Below, in pieces: positions 16,967-26,800 of a DNA stretch of 64,000 bases. Source of the DNA: Streptomyces achromogenes (GTDB lineage Bacteria; Actinomycetota; Actinomycetes; Streptomycetales; Streptomycetaceae); contig NZ_JAUSYH010000001.1 of assembly GCF_030816715.1 (NCBI RefSeq), positions 62,001 to 126,000 of the forward strand, read 5' to 3'. How positions within the stretch are numbered: the first letter of the stretch is position 1; each line of letters opens with the position of its first letter. The translations under genes and the position numbers were made by a program. The notes beneath the pieces were generated by a model, which had not been told where the DNA came from, searched no databases, and saw only the letters and a program-made list of their open reading frames with translations.

Positions 16967-17825
16967 GGCACTGTCACGTTGGCTGACCGGTGGGATGATC
17001 TTCTGGTTGATCAGCCTGGGAAGGGTCGTCCGTGGGGAGCGCGTCGCTGTCGTACAAGGGGCACCGGTACCCGGTCGAGGTCATCTCCCACTGTGTGTGG
17101 CTGTACCACCGCTTCCCGCTCAGCTTCCGCGAGGTCGAGGAGCTCATGCTCGAGCGCGGCGTGACGGTCTCCTACGAGACGATCCGCCGCTGGTGCGCCA
17201 AGTTCGGGCAGGCCTACGCAGGCGCGCTGCGCCGCCGACAGCCCCAGCCCAGGGACAAGTGGCACCTGGACGAGATCTTCATCAAGATCAATGGGGAACG
17301 GAAGTACCTGTGGCGGGCCGTCGACCAGGATGGCAACGTCCTGGACATCCTGGTGCAGAACCGGCGGGGCAAGGCCGCGGCCAGGCGTTTCTTCCGCAGA
17401 CTTTTGAAGAGGACCGGGGTGGTGCCGCGGGTCATCGTCACTGACAAGCTCCGCTCCTACGGCGCTGCCCGCCGCGAGGTCATGCCTGCGTCGAGCACCG
17501 CCAGTCGAAGTACCTGAACAACCGGGCGGAGAACAGCCACCAACCCACCAGGCGGCGGGAACGGGCGATGAAGGGCTTCCGCTCCGTGGGCGGAGCACAG
17601 CGGTTCCTCTCCGCGTTCAGCGGCATCTCGCCCCACTTCCGGCCCCGCCGCCACCTGATGCCCGCACACCACTACCGCGCCGAGATGACCGTCCGCTTCG
17701 CAATCTGGGAGCAGATCACCGGCGTCGCCGGCCTTGCCACCGCGGCCTGAGCACAGGCCCAGCTCCCAAGCCCACCCTGTCCCGACGCGCCGTCAGGCAG
17801 TCACAGCCAACAACGTGACAACGCC
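16967..17825 (+). mobile_element. IS6-family insertion sequence
   Basis: Bounded by ggcactgtcacgttgg (16967-16982) and caacgtgacaacgcc (17811-17825), which are imperfect inverted repeats. About 860 bp, the usual size for an IS6 element, with one transposase gene inside. Confidence 0.7.
17032..17750 (+). pseudogene. IS6-family transposase, frameshifted
   Basis: First part: YPVEVISHCVWLYHRFPLSF, RGVTVSYETIRRWCAKFG, WHLDEIFIKINGERKYLWRAVDQDG (first Asp) and VIVTDKLRSYGAA (second Asp). The frame breaks at about 17485 (gtcatgcctgcgtcg). The continuation, VEHRQSKYLNNRAENSHQPT with RRRERAMKGFRSVGGAQRF, carries the catalytic Glu and is in another frame to 17750. One base appears to be missing. With it restored the protein would be normal length (about 240 aa). 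Confidence 0.85.
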
Positions 17826-18083
17826 GTCCACGCAGCTACCACCTGGGAACCCCGCTTTGCGCGAAGCACCGGCCGATGCTCCTGTCGACACCCCCTGGGT
17901 GGGACAGCCCTTCCGACCGAAGTGCTCTCGAATCGAGCCGGTTCCGCCTCGGTCCAGCAGGGTGAGGCGAACCTGAGGACGCCGGTACCGCCGGCGCCAC
18001 CGTCACAGTAGGCCGCCGGGTCCGTGGAGTTGAGGAAGACCGCGTTCGGGTCGACGTCGATGCCCTGGTACGGCGCTCCGGCA
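17826..18083 (-). pseudogene. Unidentified gene fragment next to IstB debris
   Basis: The minus strand reads GAPYQGIDVDPNAVFLNSTD and PAAYCDGGAGGTGVLRF, which looks like a piece of a real secreted or globular protein. It has no proper start or end: it runs into the IstB fragment on one side and the IS6 end on the other. Family not recognised. Confidence 0.25.
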
Positions 18084-18398
18084 AGGGACAAGCGCATGCG
18101 CGAACTCACTCGCCCCGACCTGCTCATCCTCGACGACTTCGCCATGCGTCAGATGAGCGCACCGCAGGCCGACGACCTCTACGAACTCGTCTCCGAACGG
18201 CAGGGCCGGTCCCTGATCATCACCAGCAACCGGGCACCCAGCGACTGGTATCCCCTCGCCCCCAACCCGGTCGTCGCCGAGTCGCTGCTGGACCGGCTGA
18301 TCAACGCCAGCCACCAGGTCATCATGAACGGCCCCAGTTACCGCCCCAACAAGCGGCCCCGGAACACGACCGGCTCCTCCGATCCGCCGCCGTGGTAG
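18084..18398 (+). pseudogene. istB: IstB-like ATPase, C-terminal fragment (IS21 family)
   Basis: Contains RMRELTRPDLLILDDFAMRQ (Walker B), DLYELVSERQGRSLIITSNR (sensor) and ESLLDRLINASHQVIMNGPS with the usual basic tail YRPNKRP. The Walker A half and all of IstA are missing, so this is the last third of an IS21 helper gene. Fragments of an IS21 IstA start occur at about 32.5 kb, but nothing shows they belong together. Confidence 0.85.
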
Positions 18399-18490
18399 CC
18401 GCATACCAGCCTCCGCCGGATCCGCGGGTCCCGCCCGAACGGAACGCGGTGGCATGATCCTGTCCGGTCACGACTCAACTGGAGAGGGTC

Positions 18491-18793
18491 ATGCTGCATC
18501 TACTGACACTGCACTACACGGCCACGGAACAAGAGGCGGATCCCTTCATCCGCGACCACGTCGCGTATCTGGAACGACACCACGAGGACGGCACCTTCCT
18601 GGTCTCTGGACAGACCATCCCCACCTCGATCGGCGGCGTGATCATCGCGCATGGCGTTGATCGCCCGGCCATCGAACGGATCGTGGCGCAGGACCCCTTC
18701 GTCCTCAACAACGTTGCCGAGTACACCATCACGACCATTGCCCCTGGGCGAGTGCACCCCGGCTTGAGCCCCATCCTGACTATGGACCGTTGA
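18491..18793 (+). CDS. YciI family protein
   Basis: 100 aa with GGAGAGG before the ATG. It has the ferredoxin-like YCII signature: HYTATEQEADPFIRDHVAYL, GTFLVSGQTIPTSIGGVII and VAQDPFVLNNVAEYTITTI. The conserved His-Asp pair of the first helix (RDH) is present. Members are small dimeric enzymes or binding proteins of uncertain role. The gene converges with the SnoaL-like gene and their ends overlap by 14 bases. Confidence 0.85.
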   Translation: MLHLLTLHYTATEQEADPFIRDHVAYLERHHEDGTFLVSGQTIPTSIGGVIIAHGVDRPAIERIVAQDPFVLNNVAEYTITTIAPGRVHPGLSPILTMDR

Positions 18794-19202
18794 CATTCCC
18801 CGGCCCCATCGCCCATTCCGCCCACACTCCCAGAGAAGGCTGAGCGCTGAGCTCATCGGTCCGGGGCGGCAGAGTGAAGAAAGGCCCCCACAGCTCGGCG
18901 ATGCGCCCGTCCCGCACCCGGAAGATCTCCATCATCGAGGGGAGAGGGAGAGCCTGTCCCTCAGCTTCCGCCGGGATGCCATGCAGGCTCGTACGGACTG
19001 CGGCTCTGTCTGCCTCCACGAGCATGTCCTCGACGATGACCTGCATGTCCGGGAACGAGGCATGGAGCCCGCTCCACGCCTTCACAACGCTGTCGACGCC
19101 AACGGTCCCCAACGGGTGGCTCACGAAGTCGGCGGAGAAGATCGTCGTTGCCGCGCTGAGGTCACGGGCGTTGAACGCCTCGTCAGCGTTCTCGAAGAGC
19201 AC
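18780..19202 (-). CDS. SnoaL-like/NTF2-fold protein
   Basis: 140 aa. It starts MLFENADEAFNARDLSAATT and continues FSADFVSHPLGTVGVDSVVK, AWSGLHASFPDMQVIVEDML and MMEIFRVRDGRIAELWGPF. This is the cone-shaped NTF2 fold of the SnoaL/ester-cyclase group. The His and Asp positions of the pocket are conserved, but the substrate is unknown. Complete and of normal length. Confidence 0.85.
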   Translation of the reverse strand: MLFENADEAFNARDLSAATTIFSADFVSHPLGTVGVDSVVKAWSGLHASFPDMQVIVEDMLVEADRAAVRTSLHGIPAEAEGQALPLPSMMEIFRVRDGRIAELWGPFFTLPPRTDELSAQPSLGVWAEWAMGPGNVNGP

Positions 19203-19442
19203 ACAGCCAACGACGACGTACCCGCCGAGACGGAACGCCGTCTCGCTGACATCGCGGCCTCAAATGACTCCGTGGGCGCGCCGGCTCGAGCTTGGTCAGT
19301 CAGAAGAGCCGAACGAGGCCGACATCAGCTTCAAGAAACTCAGCGTGGTCATCCGGCCGCCCCAGGACCGTCTCCCTCAGGAACGCGTTGGCTGAACCGC
19401 TCCGGGTCTGATGGAGGCTCGATTCCCTGAGAGGATCGAGTC

Positions 19443-19769
19443 ATGGCACGTCCGTCCCCCTACCCTGCTGAGCTTCGTGAGCGTGCGGTGCGCATGGTCA
19501 CGGAGATCCGTCCGAACTACCCGACCGAGTGGGCCGCGATGAAGGCTGTCGCGGCGAAGCTGGGGATCGGCGCGGCGGAGACGGTGCGGACCTGGGTCCG
19601 CAAAGCTGAGGTAGACGCCGGTCAGCGACCCGGTGTCACGTCCGAGGAAGCTGCTGAGATCAAGCGGCTGCGGGCCGAGAATGCCGAGCTGCGGCGGGCG
19701 AACGAGATCTTGAAGGCGGCGTCGGCTTTCTTCGCGGCCGAGCTCGACCGGCCGTCGAAACGCTCGTAG
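19443..19769 (+). CDS. IS3-family transposase OrfA
   Basis: 108 aa: MARPSPYPAELRERAVRMV is the start of the helix-turn-helix domain and EIKRLRAENAELRRANEILK the leucine-zipper heptads. The C-terminus ends in the region where -1 frameshifting into OrfB normally happens. OrfB is broken, so OrfA is probably an inactive remnant of the element. Confidence 0.9.
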   Translation: MARPSPYPAELRERAVRMVTEIRPNYPTEWAAMKAVAAKLGIGAAETVRTWVRKAEVDAGQRPGVTSEEAAEIKRLRAENAELRRANEILKAASAFFAAELDRPSKRS

Positions 19770-20356
19770 CGTTCATCGACGAGTACCGCCAGGTGTTCGG
19801 AGTCGAGCCGATCTGCCGTGTCCTGTCCGGTCACGGGCTCAAGATCGTAACGAGCACCTACTACGCCGCCAAGAACCGCACCCCCAGCACCCGGGCCGTC
19901 CGTGACGCCGAGCTGAAGACGCACATCAGCGTCTACGGGGTGTGGAAGGTCTGGCGGCAGCTGCACCGCGAAGGCATACCGGTGGCTCGCTGCACAGTCG
20001 CCCGGCTGATGCGCGACCTCGGCCTCGAGGGCGCCCGACGCGGGAAGAAGATCCGCACCACCATCCGGGACGACGGCCAGGAGCGGGCTGCTGACCTGCT
20101 CAGGCGCGACTTCACCGCGTCTGGTCCGAACGAGCGTTGGGTGGCCGACTTCACCTATGTCGCCACCTGGTCCGGGATCGTCTACGTCGCGTTCGTCGTG
20201 GATGTGTTCTCCCGGGCGATCGTCGGCTGGTCCGCCTCTACCAACAAGCGGGCCAAGCTCGTCCTGGACGCCCTCGACATGGCACTGTAGCGCCGGGATC
20301 GTGCCGGAACTCCCGCTGGTCCAGGGCTGGTTCATCATTCGGATGCGGGCAGCCAG

Positions 20357-21840
20357 GGTGGATTCAACTGGTCGTCGCAACACCCTGATCTCGGAGGTGT
20401 GCGACGTGGCTACGGCGGACTGGAGTTTGAAGACCAGCCGGAGGGGCGGCGTCGGCAGTGGCGCGCTGACCGTGCGTTGCGGCCGGCGATGCGTTCGCCG
20501 GGGCGGCCTGATCCGTCTCGGGTCGTGCAGCGCCAGTTCTGGCGACTGATCGCCACGGGGGTCACGACGGTGGAGGCGTCGTTGGCGGTCGGCGTGTCGT
20601 GGCCGGTGGGTGCGAGGTGGTTTCGTCACGCTGGCGGCATGCCGATCTCGTTGGCCGAGCCCACGGGCCGGTACCTCACGTTCGAAGAGCGCGAGGAGAT
20701 CGCGATCCTCAGGGCGATGAGCAAGGGCGTGCGCGAGATCGCCCGCGCCCTGGGGCGTGACCCCGGAACGATCTCTCGCGAACTGCGCCGCAACGCCGCC
20801 ACGCGCAGCGGCAAGCAGGAGTACCGCGCGACGGTCGCCCAGTGGAAAGCACAGCAGGCCGCCAAGCGGCCGAAGACCGCGAAGCTCACAGGCAACGACA
20901 GGTTGCGTGAGTACGTGCAGGACCGGCTCGCCGACAGCATCCGCCGCCCCGACAACACGATCGTCCCCGGACCCAGGACGCCCGCATGGAAGGGGCTGAA
21001 CAAGCCACACCGGCAGGACAGACGATGGGCGACGGCATGGAGCCCGGAGCAGATCTCGCACCGTCTCCATGCCGACTTCCCCGATGATGAGTCCATGCGC
21101 ATCAGCCACGAAGCGATCTACCAGGCGCTGTTCATCGAGGGCCGTGGCGCGCTCAAGCGGGAGCTGGTCACGTGTCTGCGTACCGGCCGGGCGCTGCGGA
21201 CTCCCCGTGCACGGTCGCAGAACAAACCGCAGGGGCATGTCACCGCGGACGTCGTCCTCAGCGAACGCCCCGCCGAGGCCACGGACCGCGCGGTCCCCGG
21301 ACACTGGGAAGGCGATTTGATCATCGGGACGGGCCGCTCCGCGATCGGCACGCTCGTCGAGCGCAGCAGCCGCTCCACGCTCCTGGTGCACCTGCCCCGG
21401 CTCGAGGGCTGGGGCGAGAAGCCGCCCGTGAAGAACGGCCCCTCGCTCGGGGGCTATGGCGCGATCGCGATGAACACAGCGCTCACCACGTCGATGACGC
21501 AATTGCCTGAGCAGCTACGCAAAACCCTCACCTGGGACCGCGGGAAGGAACTCTCCGCTCATGCCCAGTTCGCCCTCGATACCGGGACGAAGGTGTTCTT
21601 CGCCGATCCGCACTCGCCCCGGCAACGACCGACGAACGAGAACACGAACGGGCTGCTGCGCCAGTACTTCCCGAAGGGCACCGATCTCTCCCGCTGGTCG
21701 TTCACGGACTCGAAGCCGTCGCCATGGCGATCAACAACCGGCCCCGCAAAGTCCTGGGTTGGCGGACGCCGACCGAGGTCTTCGAAGAACAGCTACGCTC
21801 GCTGCAACAGCCCGGTGTTGCAACGACTGGTTGAACTCGC
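20357..21840 (+). mobile_element. IS30-family insertion sequence
   Basis: Left end GGTGGATTCAACTGGTCGTC and right end (reverse complement GCGAGTTCAACCAGTCGTTG), both leading into GCAACACC, form imperfect inverted repeats of about 27 bp. CCAG occurs on both sides (20353-20356 and 21841-21844), consistent with a short target duplication inside IS3 orfB. Length 1484 bp. Confidence 0.82.
20399..21834 (+). pseudogene. IS30-family transposase with a late frameshift
   Basis: The helix-turn-helix LTFEEREEIAILRAMSKGVR and EIARALGRDPGTISRELRRN, then AWSPEQISHRLHADFPDDES, VPGHWEGDLIIG (first Asp), LTWDRGKELSAHAQFALDTG (second Asp) and TNENTNGLLRQYFPKGTDLS (Glu) are all present. At about 21712 one base appears lost (gactcgaag where the family frame needs an extra base). 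The true tail EAVAMAINNRPRKVLGWRTP with PTEVFEEQL is therefore off-frame, ending at 21834. The shifted frame instead runs on into the IS3 OrfB C-terminus and gives an accidental 583-codon open frame. Confidence 0.82.
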
Positions 21841-22199
21841 CCAGTACACGTCGTTCGCGTTCACCGCTCATCTCCTCGAGGCCGGCATCGATGCTTCGAT
21901 CGGCACCGTCGGCGACGCCCTGGACAACGCGCTCATGGAGTCCCAGATCGGCCTCTACAAGACGGAGTTGATCAAGCCCCGTCGGCCCTGGCACGGCCTG
22001 GCCGACGTCGAACTCGCCACCGCGGAATGGGTCGACTGGTTCAACAACCAGCGCCTCCACTCCGCGATCGGAGACGTCCCGCCACGCGAACACGAGACCA
22101 ACCACTACGCTCAACACCAGCCCCAACCGGTGGCTGGAGTCAACGCATAGAGCCTCCACCGATCCCGGAGCGGTTCAATGTCCTTCATCGGGCGGCAGG

Positions 22200-22591
22200 T
22201 CAAGAGGACAGCTCTCTGGGCTGTGTGCTGGCAGGCATGAGCCCGGCTTGCAGGAGCGAGGCGCCGGTCGTGGCTGCGGACTGGACGGCCACCCACAGGA
22301 CGGCCACCCACGGGCCGGGCGGCGAGTCGACGAGGTGTCCTGTGGTCATCGTGGCCCACACGTATGCGCTGATGATGATCGCTAAATGGTTACCGCGGAC
22401 TCTGGCCAGTCTGAGGCTCGCCCACAGAGCGAAGGGCTGGAATACGATGCCTGCCGCGTTGGCTGCCCAGTAATAGGGGACTCCCGCGAGAGGGTTGCGT
22501 GCACTGTCGGCTTCGGTAGCACCGTCGATCAGCGTATACATACCGCGGAACAGCCACCATCCGACGAGCGTGGCCGCAACAGCCCCGGAGC
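22200..22591 (-). pseudogene. Membrane protein, N-terminus removed by an IS insertion
   Basis: The readable part is VAATLVGWWLFRGMYTLIDG, then YYWAANAAGIVFQPFALWAS, HLAIIISAYVWATMTTGHLV and VAVLWVAVQSAATTGASLL: four hydrophobic helices with charged turns. The frame is open up to the IS border at 22592 without a plausible start, so the gene was cut by the IS5-family insertion. Family not recognised. Confidence 0.6.
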
Positions 22592-23576
22592 TCCCAGGAT
22601 GCCCGGCTTCCCAGGCTGCGTGCTTCCGTCGTCATTGCTGTGCGCCTGGGCGCACTCGTTGAGCGGCGGTACGCCGGAGGCATGCCAAGCCGACGTCCTT
22701 ATCCAAGTGATCTGTCCGATGCCCGCTGGGAGTTGGTCGAGCCGGTCCTGGCGGCCTGGCGCTTCGAGCGCCGTGGCAGGGCCCTGGACTTCGGCCGGCC
22801 GCCGGAACACGACCTGCGCGACATCATGGACGCGATCTTGTATGTGGACCGCACCGGCGTCCAGTGGCGCTACCTCCCGCACGACTTCCCGCACTGGAAC
22901 ACGGTCTACGGCTACTTCGCCAGGTGGCAGCAGGAAGGCGTATTCGCCCAGCTCAACGGCCTGCTCAGGCAACTCTTACGACAGAAGGAAGGCCGGGAGG
23001 CCGAACCGTCGGCCTGCGTGATCGACGCGCAGAGCGTGAAAACCTCCACCAGCGTGCTCGCCACCAGCCAGGCATCGATGCCGGCAAGAAGATCGTCGGA
23101 CGGAAACGGAGCATCGTCACCGACACCATCGGCCTTGTGCTCGCCGTGCTGGTCACCGCGGCAAGCGTGCAGGACTCCATCGCCGGCACCCAGCTCCTGG
23201 ACCAGGTCGCCGCCGCACATCCCAGCATCCGCAAAGCGTGGGTCGACGGCGGCTACCGCCAGCACCTCGTCGAGCACGCAGCCACCCTCGGCATCGACAT
23301 GGAAATCACTCAACGCAAGCCCGGCACCAAGGGGTTCGTCCCGATCTCGAAGCGGTGGGTGGTCGAGCGGACCTACGGCTGGCTCATGCTCCACCGCCGA
23401 CTGGCCCGCGACTACGAAACCCACCCGCACCGATCCGAAGCCATGATCCACATCGCCATGACCGACCTCATGGCCCGCCGCCTCACCAGCGAGAACACCA
23501 TCTCCTGGCGCGACCCGGAACCGCAGACCAAACAGCAGATTCCGGGATGAAACAACGGGAGAAAACGACCTCTAAG
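22592..23576 (+). mobile_element. IS5-family element, copy A
   Basis: A 985-bp unit that recurs in inverted orientation at 58665-59649. The shared block starts tcccaggatgcccggcttcc and ends gacctctaag. The limits were found by comparing both copies; the flanks differ on both sides. Confidence 0.8.
22682..23550 (+). pseudogene. IS5-family transposase, copy A, frameshifted
   Basis: ATG with GGAGGC just upstream. MPSRRPYPSDLSDARWELVE, IMDAILYVDRTGVQWRYLPH and ACVIDAQSVKTSTSVLATSQ (first Asp) are in frame. At about 23073 copy A reads ccaggcatcg where copy B has ccagggcatcg, so one G is lost. The rest, GIDAGKKIVGRKRSIVTDT, AWVDGGYRQHLVEHAA (second Asp) and RWVVERTYGWLMLHRRLARD (Glu), is in the other frame. 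Copy B is intact at this spot but broken elsewhere. Confidence 0.88.
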
Positions 23577-24277
23577 ACCCTGTCGATACGGGACATGTAG
23601 GCCCCCTGCGTCCACGTCCCCGCTTCGGCGCCGGGTATTGCACAGCCCGGGACGCGGAGCCGTCCAGACCACCGGCACCTCCCAAGGCGGCCGGATGCCA
23701 GACGGTGTCGACGATGCCGTCACAGTGCTGCCACAGGTGGTGGCCACACGTCAGAAGGCGGCTGGCCATGGCTGGGCCTGGACCGGGACCTTGGCCCGGT
23801 CAGGCAGAGCGTGTTCAACCTCGCCGGCGCGGCCTGGTGAAGCTCGTGGGCCCATAGGACCATGCGGAGCCCTCGGCGTCGGAGGGCCGCACCCTGCGGT
23901 GGACGGCGCGGTCGCCCCCGTACGGCCGGCCGACACGGCGGCCGCCCGGCACCCCGCCCGGCACGCAGCCGCTCCCGCAGGGGCTCAGACGGCACTCCAC
24001 TGACGCGCACGCCCACCGCGCCACTCGATCCACCGGTCGTCATCCAGAATGCTGTCGGGATTTTGGACACCCGCGCCCTCGAGGAACACCACCAGATCGT
24101 GATCGCTGAAGGCAGCGCCGAGGGTCTCGTCTCGGCCCCGCCAGTGCACGGAGACCCTCCGGCCGCCCGTGCTGGAGGGCGGGTGCACGACGATCGACGC
24201 GCTGCTCACCCTTCGCGGCGTGCCCCCGGCAAGCCCACCCGGCGACCCCGGTGCGGCCGTCGCAGCCGAGAACACCA
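23577..24277. other. Interval without a recognisable gene
   Basis: About 700 bases between IS copy A and the TPR fragment. Open frames on both strands lack coherent protein character. It may hold further decayed coding sequence upstream of the TPR remnant, but I can support nothing specific. Confidence 0.4.
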
Positions 24278-24640
24278 TCACCCGACGTCCTGCGTCCTCC
24301 CTCCTTCTCTACGCCACGAGGCGAGGTGGGTCCGGACGGAGGGAGTGCGGGGGTCGTCCTCGCCCACCATCCGCACCATGTGATCCAGAATGTCGGCGTA
24401 CTCCTGCGCGGCACCGGCCGCATCCCCCGTCTGCCCCCGCCAACTCGCGCGGTTGCCCCGGACGGTGAGGGTGGAGGGGTGGTCCTCACCCAGCACCTGC
24501 ACCGCGTGCCTCATCAGGCCGTCGAATTCCTGCGTGGCCCCCGCCGTGTCCCCCGCCCGCCCGCGCCATAGGGCGAGGTCGCTCCGGGCGGTGAGGGTGT
24601 GGGGGTGGTCCTCGCCCCGACGTGGAAGTGCTCCTGGACG
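24278..24640 (-). pseudogene. TPR-repeat (kinesin-light-chain type) protein remnant
   Basis: Minus-strand repeats of about 42 residues are visible: QVLGEDHPSTLTVRGNRASW with RGQTGDAAGAAQEYADILDH, and MVGEDDPRTPSVRTHLASW. An earlier partial copy (TARSDLALWRGRAGDTAGAT) is in a neighbouring frame. The LGEDHPxTLxxRxNxAxWxG signature is that of the C-terminal arms of actinobacterial NB-ARC/TPR proteins. The N-terminal ATPase part is absent and the frame is broken near 24600, so this is a fragment. Confidence 0.7.
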
Positions 24641-24738
24641 ACGGCTACCTCGGCCTCAGGCGTGACCACCCCGGCCAGGCGGTCACGCCACCAAGAAAAG
24701 CGAACAAAATCAGCCCACCCGAGGTCCACGAAGCCCGC

Positions 24739-25213
24739 TTACGAGCCCGCCCCCGTGTTCTGCGTTTCCTCGATCTTGTTCACGGAGTCGTAGGTGCAGA
24801 TCACCGTCAAAGCGGGGATCTGGTCCTCACCCTGGCCCATCACCGACGCCAGCCCGCCCAGCGCGTACGGGTCGGTGGTCGACATGACGCGGGCCGCGAC
24901 CAGGTCGTCCCAGCCGCTGGTGCCCAGGGCGGAGACGATCACCATGTGCTCCAGGTGGCCGTCCCGCCGCCACGCCAGCGCGGTCTGCGCGGCCAGGTCC
25001 AGGGTGGGCACCACGAACAGCACCAGCCGCGCGCCGAGTTCGTCCGCCGTTCGGATCGACACCAGCGTCTTGCCGGTGCCCGTCGCCGACACGAACAGAC
25101 CCCGCTTCCCGGCGCGCCGCAGATGCCGTACCAGCCGCTTGACCGCCTCCGCCTGGTCGGGAAAGAGCCGCGCGCGCTCAGGGCGGCCGGGCGCGGCAGT
25201 TCCACCACAGTCA
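24739..25213 (-). pseudogene. DEAD/DEAH-type helicase, N-terminal fragment
   Basis: Reads FPDQAEAVKRLVRHLRRAGK, then GLFVSATGTGKTLVSIRTAD (motif I, Walker A), ARLVLFVVPTLDLAAQTAL (Ia region) and a block ending LTVICTYDSVNKIEETQ, where the helicase stops abruptly. Motif II (DEAH) and the whole second RecA domain are missing. A likely start, MTVVELPRPAAL at 25213, is one frame away from the main body, so there is also a frameshift near 25170. It lies just downstream of the ankyrin gene. Confidence 0.72.
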
Positions 25214-25231
25214 TGACAGCTCTTCTCTGAG

Positions 25232-26158
25232 TCAGTGACTCCAGTAGTCGCGGCGGGGCAGTTCGACCCACACATCGGGCGGTCCGGCCACGGCGCGCCT
25301 GTCGGTCGGACGCAGTCCTGCGAAGGCGCAGGCGTAGGCGACGGCGTTGTGCTGGTAGAGGTACGAGGCCAGCACCTCCGCGGAGGTGTCGTCCTCGTCC
25401 GGTCCCCCGCCCGGGTGCAGGTCTGAGCCCTCGATCGTTCCATGACGGGCGATGCTGCCCTGATGGCCGCTCTTGGGATTGGCGTAGAGGCCGTAGCAAA
25501 GGGTGCCGTCGGACAACCGGGCCAGCACGCCCGGCATCTGCGGCGCGTATGCCCAGGGCTGGGTGACGACGCAGCCGCCCGGCACGGACGTCACGCCGAT
25601 GATCTGCAGGCTCTCGTCCATGTCGTACGCGTAGGGGTCCTCCAGCAGCTCGTCGATGAGTTCGCCGTCCACCGGCGTCGCCTTGAGACGGCGCACCGCC
25701 TCGGCCGCGTCGATACCGGCCACGCAGGCCAGGCCCGTGCCGTCGTAGTAGAACTCGCCCAATGCCGTGGTGAGCCGATGGGCCTCCTGCGCTGCCGCCC
25801 GCTCGGTGTCGGTCAGGGATACCCCTTCCGGTACCGGAAACAGCTCCGACGTCGGTCCGGCCAGGCTCAGCCGCCCCGGTGACCAGCCACCGAGCGACAG
25901 CCGCCAGGGATCGGCCCCGGCGGCGGAGAGCGCTCGTGCGTTCTCCGGCTTCCTGCACATGACGGCTTCCCACAGTGCCGTCACCCCGTTCTCCAGCGCG
26001 TCCACATCCGCAACCCGGCGGGCCAGTTCCGCAACGGCCTCCGGGGAGCCGAACGCCGCTGCCCGATGCAGGGGCCTACCCCCGCTCCATCTCTCCGGAT
26101 CGGCTCCTTCGTCGAGGCGCCGGCGGATGTCCTCGGCATCCGTCCAGTCCCAGCCCAT
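25232..26158 (-). CDS. Ankyrin-repeat protein
   Basis: 308 aa from an ATG at 26158 (MGWDWTDAEDIRRRLDEGAD). A short ankyrin array follows: RPLHRAAAFGSPEAVAELAR and NGVTALWEAVMCRKPENARA, then SAAGADPWRLSLGGWSPGRL. The rest is a conserved globular domain (VPEGVSLTDTERAAAQEAH, YYDGTGLACVAGIDAAEAVR, RHGTIEGSDLHPGGGPDEDD) seen in actinobacterial ankyrin proteins of unknown function. The open frame continues upstream into antisense of a RibD fragment, but nothing there looks like this family. Downstream lies the helicase fragment. Confidence 0.8.
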   Translation of the reverse strand: MGWDWTDAEDIRRRLDEGADPERWSGGRPLHRAAAFGSPEAVAELARRVADVDALENGVTALWEAVMCRKPENARALSAAGADPWRLSLGGWSPGRLSLAGPTSELFPVPEGVSLTDTERAAAQEAHRLTTALGEFYYDGTGLACVAGIDAAEAVRRLKATPVDGELIDELLEDPYAYDMDESLQIIGVTSVPGGCVVTQPWAYAPQMPGVLARLSDGTLCYGLYANPKSGHQGSIARHGTIEGSDLHPGGGPDEDDTSAEVLASYLYQHNAVAYACAFAGLRPTDRRAVAGPPDVWVELPRRDYWSH

Positions 26159-26212
26159 GCCAGCCCAGCCGTCACTCTCTGCTGCCACCGCTCCCCCTCT
26201 ACTTCGCGCGCT

Positions 26213-26440
26213 CTCACCAATGCTCGGCCGCAAGACGTACGACGGCTTCGCGTCGTACTGGCCGACCACCGAGTCGGCAACCCGTTCACCCACCGGATGA
26301 ACAGCATGCACAAGCACGTGGCCTCTCGGACCCTGACGTCCGTCGAGTGGCAGAACTCCACGCTGCTCCAGGGCGACACCGTCGAGGTGGTACGCAAGCC
26401 GCAGCCAAGCCTGGGGCCGGCCTGGCCAGCGGCAGGCAGG
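26213..26440 (+). pseudogene. RibD-like (dihydrofolate reductase family) fragment
   Basis: Reads MLGRKTYDGFASYWPTTES, then in another frame MNSMHKHVASRTLTSVEWQN and STLLQGDTVEVVRK. These are consecutive blocks of the RibD C-terminal/DHFR-like family. The beginning and end are missing and the frame changes near 26290. It is a different paralogue from the intact gene at 26801-27403. Confidence 0.72.
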
Positions 26441-26654
26441 GGGACGCAATCCAGTGGCCGCCTCCTTCGCGACGTCCCTGGTCGCTGAAATGACACGCGA
26501 TTGCAGTCGCACGCGAGTTCGCGATTTCAGGCAGCAGCCCCCAGCGAAGTGGGGAGGCGAGCCAGCAAAGAATGGGCTGAGCCGCAGGAGAGCATGGCAT
26601 GACGGTCGCTGACACCGTGCGAGTCCGCTCGCGCCGGTGATCCCGATCAACCCC

Positions 26655-26775
26655 TCAAACTGACCACAGGCGGCTGTTCATGTCGAGGGTGAACGAGCCA
26701 TGGGGGTTGACGTGCGCCCAGAACAGCAGCGACAGGGCGCGGCGGTCTTCGTCCAGTGAAACTTGGCCGCCCGCG
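26655..26775 (-). pseudogene. Tn3-family transposase, extreme C-terminus
   Basis: Reads SLDEDRRALSLLFWAHVNPH, then GSFTLDMNSRLWSV and a stop. This matches the last 35 or so residues of Tn3-type TnpA, where LSPLxxxHVNxxGxFxLD is conserved. Nothing else of the transposon is visible nearby. Confidence 0.6.
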
Positions 26776-26800
26776 TGGGATCGCGCGACGGCCTTAAGGG

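Larger units (their letters stand above)
19766..22150 (+). pseudogene. IS3-family OrfB, split by IS30 and carrying a stop
   Basis: First part (to about 20356): FIDEYRQVFGVEPICRVLS, NERWVADFTYVATWSGIVYV (first Asp) and SRAIVGWSASTNKRAKLVLD (second Asp region). Codon 20288 is TAG where the family has Trp (DMALW). IS30 (20357-21840) then interrupts the HSDAGSQ/YTSFAFT junction. The C-terminal part resumes at about 21845: YTSFAFTAHLLEAGIDASIG, DNALMESQIGLYKTELI (catalytic Glu) and TAEWVDWFNNQRLHSAIGD. The element is thus dead twice over. Confidence 0.88.

Noticed and set aside
19622..21502. 626-codon minus-strand frame over IS3/IS30
   Set aside because: Crosses two unrelated elements in antisense, so it cannot be an evolved gene.
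26159..26650. N-terminal extension of the ankyrin gene to a 472-codon frame
   Set aside because: It is antisense to a RibD fragment; the ATG at 26158 starts the family-like sequence.
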